A program made the translations under genes and the position numbers. A stretch of DNA of 64,000 bases from Fasciolopsis buskii (taxonomy: Eukaryota; Platyhelminthes; Trematoda; Plagiorchiida; Fasciolidae): positions 383,194-447,193 of the forward strand of contig LUCM01005710.1 of NCBI GenBank assembly GCA_008360955.1, given 5' to 3'. The notes beneath the pieces are model-generated. The model searched no databases, was not told the origin of the DNA, and worked only from the letters and a program-made list of their open reading frames with translations. This document shows positions 60,600 to 64,000 of the stretch, one piece after another; the stretch's first letter is position 1; every line of letters starts with the position of its first letter.

Positions 60600-61830
60600 T
60601 GTCAGATCCCCCAGATGCAACACACAACGGGACGTGCAAACCCATGGGGCGTCAAATGACCACGAGCCAGAGAAATGGTTGGGAGCAATGGTGGATAGCG
60701 AAATGTGGAGAAATGTAAAAAGCCCTAGATGCCCGCAATGGCCGCAACTTCTACCGATTGATTAGGAATGCTGGCCCACAAAAGCCGAACATAGGTGAGG
60801 TGATTAGGGAATCCGATGGCAATCTGATGATTCATTCTCTTGACCGCGTGCTGGCGCGTTGGGCAGAACATTCAAGAGTAGTTTTAATTGACCCACGGTC
60901 ATAGTGGGTCTTTCACCTATGCCTGCAAGTGAACCAATGCAGCTGGATACCAATCCTCCATCTGAAATGAAGACGATCAAGGAGATAGGTTTACTTAAAA
61001 GACATAAAGCTGCTGGATCAGATGGACTATCGCCGTCCTTCTTCAAAGTTGATGGCGAGGTGCTGACATCGGAGTTAACAAAACTCCTGGGATCAATCTG
61101 GGCAAGGGAAGGGCTTCCTAAGGGCTGGTGTGAATCGGTAATTGAATCGATTTACGAGAAGGGTAGTAGTTCCCTATGTGAAAACCACGGAGGAATTAGC
61201 TTGGTAAGCATTGCATCCAAACTGCTTTTGGACATTATCCTCCGCCGATTATCTAACGCTCGAGAAAGATGTATGCGTGAGAACCAAGCCGGTTTATGTC
61301 CCGGTTGGGGCGGTATTGATCAAACATGGAACATGTCCCATAGACCCACGATTTCTGTCTTTCTTGTTCGACTCAGTCGGTCGTGTAGTTCTGTGGCGCC
61401 GTCTCTCGTTGAGGATTGTGTCACAGAAATTCATTTCCTTATCTAATCTCAATATGCGAACAACCGAAGCCGAATTCATGCTTGTGGCGATATTTTACTC
61501 GAATTCATCACGAGGAGCGGTGTTCGCCAGGATTGCCCCCTTACACCTTTTCTTTCTAGCTTTGTCATTGAGATGTTTATGAAGATTGCCCTATCTTCAT
61601 GTGAAACTAGTGGTATTGATATTTGCTCAAACAGAATATGCGGACGATATCGTGCTACTAAGTAAAGACCCAAATAAGTTGCAAGTTTTTCTCGATTGTC
61701 CGAACGATAATGCATGCATGTTTGGGACGCGTTTTGCACCTTCGAAGTGTAAAATACTGCATCAGAACTGGATTGGCTGGAAACCGAACGTCGCGCAGCA
61801 TAATCAGGACCGCGCTGCCCATTGTATCGA
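60600..61830 (+). mobile_element. RTE-type retrotransposon fragment, family B (B2), cut off by family A copy
   Basis: The pre-RT region reads GRNFYRLIRNAGPQKP, IRESDGNLMIHSLDRVLARW and AEHSRVVLI (the LFqLIR.tGp.kp..se.i...dG..i.s...rl.RW.EHF motif). The frame 60904-61446 then has LLKRHKAAGSDGLSPSFFK, LGSIWAREGLPKGW and NHGGISLVSIASKLLLDIIL, followed by a degraded QAGLCPG segment. After frame changes come EYADDIVLLSKDPNKLQVFL (YADD intact at 61637-61648) and GTRFAPSKCKILHQNWIG. Recognisable family B sequence stops at about 61830, where family A sequence begins. Confidence 0.85.
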
Positions 61831-61849
61831 GCGGGGTGGATAGTGATAA

Positions 61850-62672
61850 GTATGCTACTGCTCAGAGTTCCCTCTCTTTTATTCAACCTGTCTCTTCTGT
61901 CTCCAACCCAATCTGTTTGCCCCTTCTGCCTATCCATAGTATCTCCATTGATAACACGCCCGATACTCGCAACGGTTTATTGTCAAGTAGTGTAGTAGGT
62001 GTTTTTCAGTCTGTTAGCTCACACTTTCTCAAACCTCGTCAGCCTCTGAATCTGGGTTCCTTCAATGTGCGCACTTTAATGCAGGCTGGTCAACAGGCGC
62101 GTTTGGGTCTGACAGTGGACTCACTTTCGACTGATATCTGCTGCGTGAGTGAAGCACGAATTCAGGATTCCAGTAAAGTAATTAAACTGACTGTACCTAA
62201 CGTCTCCTCAAGATATTTTCTTCGCACTTCAGGAGACGAAGCAGCTCAAGCTGTGGGTCAACGTGGTGTAGGAATAGTCTTGAGTAAGAAGACTGAAGCA
62301 GCCCTTTTAGATTGGATCCCAGTCAACAGTCGCTTGTGCCATGAGACTGCAGGGATCATTCGACGTAGTTTATTTGTTATCTCGGCATACGCTCCCACAG
62401 ACTGCAGCACTGATATGGAGAAAGGCAAATTTTATGATAACCTCGTCATTCTTGTTGGGAAGAGCAAACGCTCTGACATTGTAGTGGTAGCAGGTGACTT
62501 TAATGCACAAGTTGGAAAACTGAGCGCATCGGAATCCTGTTTAGGTGGACGATGCGCCTTGCCTGCTCAGCGAACAGACAACGGAGAAAGACTTCTCCAA
62601 TTCTGTGCAGATAATCATTTATTCCTATCTAGTACGAATTTCCGACACAGTTCGCGTCGCACTGCGACATAG
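61850..62672 (+). pseudogene. RTE endonuclease domain of A3
   Basis: The frame contains LGSFNVRTLMQAGQQARLGL (N-terminal strand with the catalytic Asn), TDICCVSEARIQDS (Glu present as SE), AVGQRGVGIVLSKKTEAALL, then FVISAYAPTDCSTDMEKGKF and IVVVAGDFNAQVGK with GDFN at 62493-62504 intact. The catalytic set looks present up to the TAG at 62670, and the final TDH motif (IDHIAV here) follows the stop. The frame is open upstream to 61710, but the part before about 61850 belongs to the family B element. This is the best endonuclease in the window. Confidence 0.85.
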
Positions 62673-62791
62673 TGCTCTAGCTCGACAGGTACTTTCAGTC
62701 AGATTGACCATATTGCAGTAAGCTACCGTTGGCTTGGTTCTGTCCAGAACTGTAGATCACGTACGTCGAATCGGACCATGCGTTAGTTTTA

Positions 62792-63694
62792 ATGCGATTT
62801 TTGCTACAGCCGAATGGCCATCGACGCAGGCCACAAATCCGATTGGCTGTCGAACGTTTGTCTGATTCGGCTGTTCGCAACAGCTACGAACAGAGACTAT
62901 CAGAAGGACTAAGAACTTCGACGAGCAGGAATGTAGACGATCAGTGGGATCAAATTAAGCAGGCGATGCATTTGGCAGCGAATTTCGCCTGCGGTCCCAG
63001 ACCTAGTATTCATCAAAAACACTGGATCTCTCAAGCGTCGCTAAGTCTAATGGAGCAAAAACGCGAGCTGCCTAACTGCAAGGAAATGAATAAGATGCGT
63101 CGGCAGTTGCAGCGTCAGTTGAACATAAGCCTTAGGAATGACCGCGAAAACTGGTGGGTTAAAGTAGCCGAAGAGATGGAAGTGGCGTCCGCTTCAGGTA
63201 ACGGTCAAAGACTGTTTAAGCTCATACGCGACAGCGGTGGGCAGCGAACTTCGGTTAGTGAAGTCGTGTGCGATAAGAATGGAGAGCTCATCCATGGTAG
63301 ACAGGAAAGACTGGACCGTTGGGCAGAACATTTCAAGGATCAGTTTAACTGGCCATACGCTATCGTATCTAGTCCGACGTCTGGAGCTGTGAATCCTTGG
63401 GAGGTGTCACTTGGTCCCCCAACGGAAGTGGAAGTGGAAGTGGAGTCGAATATCCGGCTTCTGAAGAGGGGAAAAGCTGCCGGTCCCGACGACCTTCCCC
63501 CAGTTCTTTTCAAACTGGGTGGAGAAGTGCTGATGAAATCACTTACCTCCTTGCTTCGTGATATTTGGAACGAGGAGCGTATCCCGCTATCGTTGGGTGA
63601 GTCACTGATTATACCCGTCTTCAAGAAGGGTACACAAAGTGACTGCAGCAATCATCGTGGGATTAATTTGATTCCGATAGTTACTAAGGTGTAA
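62792..63694 (+). pseudogene. RTE linker and pre-RT region of A3
   Basis: This 300-codon frame carries LAVERLSDSAVRNSYEQRLS, a basic MRRQLQRQLNISLR helix, NWWVKVAEEMEVASASGNGQ, RLFKLIRDSGGQRTSVSE, ERLDRWAEHFKDQFNWPYAI, LLKRGKAAGPDDLPPVLFKL and IPVFKKGTQSDCSNHRGINL, all in one frame. These are standard RTE motifs just before the RT fingers. A (GAAGTG)n expansion at about 63425-63443 encodes EVEVEVE where A1 has EMEV. The TAA at 63691-63693 is a point change from TTA. Confidence 0.85.
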
Positions 63695-64000
63695 GCTTCG
63701 ATAATGCTGCGTCGTTTGACACCGATTCGCGAGAGTAATATCCGCCAACAACAGGCCGGATTTCGGCCAGGTCGAGGTTGCATCGACCAAATATTCACTC
63801 TTCGACAGATACTCGAAACGCGCCACACGCACCGCCGCCCTACGACCGTAGTCTTCCTTAACTTGAAAGGTGCTTTCGACTCGGTGGATCGACCGGCACT
63901 ACTCAGTGCTCTCCACCGGAAGGGTATGCCAACGAAGTTTGTGAACCTGTTGCGAGCATTGTACTCGCATACCTATGGTCGCGTTAGGGTATACGGTGAA
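63694..64000 (+). pseudogene. RTE RT fingers/palm start of A3, cut by the window edge
   Basis: After the TAA at 63691 the same frame continues open to the end: RQQQAGFRPGRGCIDQIFTL, VVFLNLKGAFDSVDRPALLS (the FiD catalytic Asp reads Asn, FLN), LLRALYSHTYGRVRVYGE. QGCP and YADD lie beyond the window. Confidence 0.85.

Larger units (their letters stand above)
61830..64000 (+). mobile_element. RTE family A copy, best preserved, continues past the window (A3)
   Basis: Aligns with A1 from its leader to the RT fingers and runs off the right edge. Against A1 it has a TAG at 62670 (A1 has Trp TGG), a 16-nt deletion at about 62758 that shifts the frame, and a TAA at 63691 (A1 has TTA, Leu). Otherwise the frames are long (320 and 300 codons). 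It abuts the truncated family B element upstream in the same orientation. Confidence 0.9.

Noticed and set aside
1..64000. tRNA, rRNA, CRISPR, bacterial operons, telomere or centromere arrays
   Set aside because: None was seen on reading. No tRNA scan could be run, so isolated tRNA genes cannot be excluded.

Overview
The window looks like gene-poor nuclear DNA of a parasitic flatworm, a trematode or a pseudophyllidean-type tapeworm. Three things suggest this: several non-LTR retrotransposons of the RTE (SR2-like) and CR1 (SR1-like) types, degenerate Ty3/gypsy pol pieces, and candidate introns of only 38-42 nt with GTAAGT/GTGAGT donors. Base composition looks moderate rather than strongly AT-rich, which argues against Schistosoma itself. 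The species cannot be fixed from this sequence, and no bacterial, organellar or viral genome organisation is seen.

Layout. 1-5.3 kb holds a long, decayed CR1-like LINE on the + strand (ORF1 with an RRM-like part, endonuclease, reverse transcriptase, C-terminal domain). 6.4-7.9 kb holds a broken PHD-finger gene with three candidate micro-introns. 7.6-9.4 kb is a near-identical tandem duplication around a 10-N gap and is probably an assembly artefact from two haplotypes that differ by a 175-bp indel. 14.1-15.4 kb (+), 18.9-20.6 kb (-), about 27 kb (+) and 35.4-39.1 kb (+) hold further CR1 remnants. 24-25 kb, 29.6-29.9 kb and 30.4-30.6 kb (all -) hold Ty3/gypsy RT and integrase scraps. At 39.8-40.2 kb a short exon encodes what looks like the N-terminus of a GIGYF (PERQ/GYF-domain) protein, the best candidate for a living cellular gene. 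A Ser/Pro-rich exon with good splice sites at 58.2-58.6 kb could be another exon of the same or another gene.

From 41.9 kb to the right edge the window is dominated by RTE elements. I name them family A (three copies: 41.9-45.3 -, 49.7-50.8 -, 61.8-64.0+ +), family B (46.9-48.1 + and 60.6-61.8 +) and a looser group C (51.3, 52.9, 53.6-55.6 and 56.7 kb). Family A copies end in a (GAT)n tail. Copy A2 lost its RT core by an internal deletion, and A3 directly follows a truncated B copy. Almost every element carries stops or frameshifts. If the GIGYF exon is real, the RTE cluster would lie inside a long intron or downstream of that gene.

I did not find a convincing new defence, biosynthetic or regulatory system. 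The most useful observations are the GIGYF candidate locus, the micro-intron PHD pseudogene, the false duplication, and the retroelement rearrangements.
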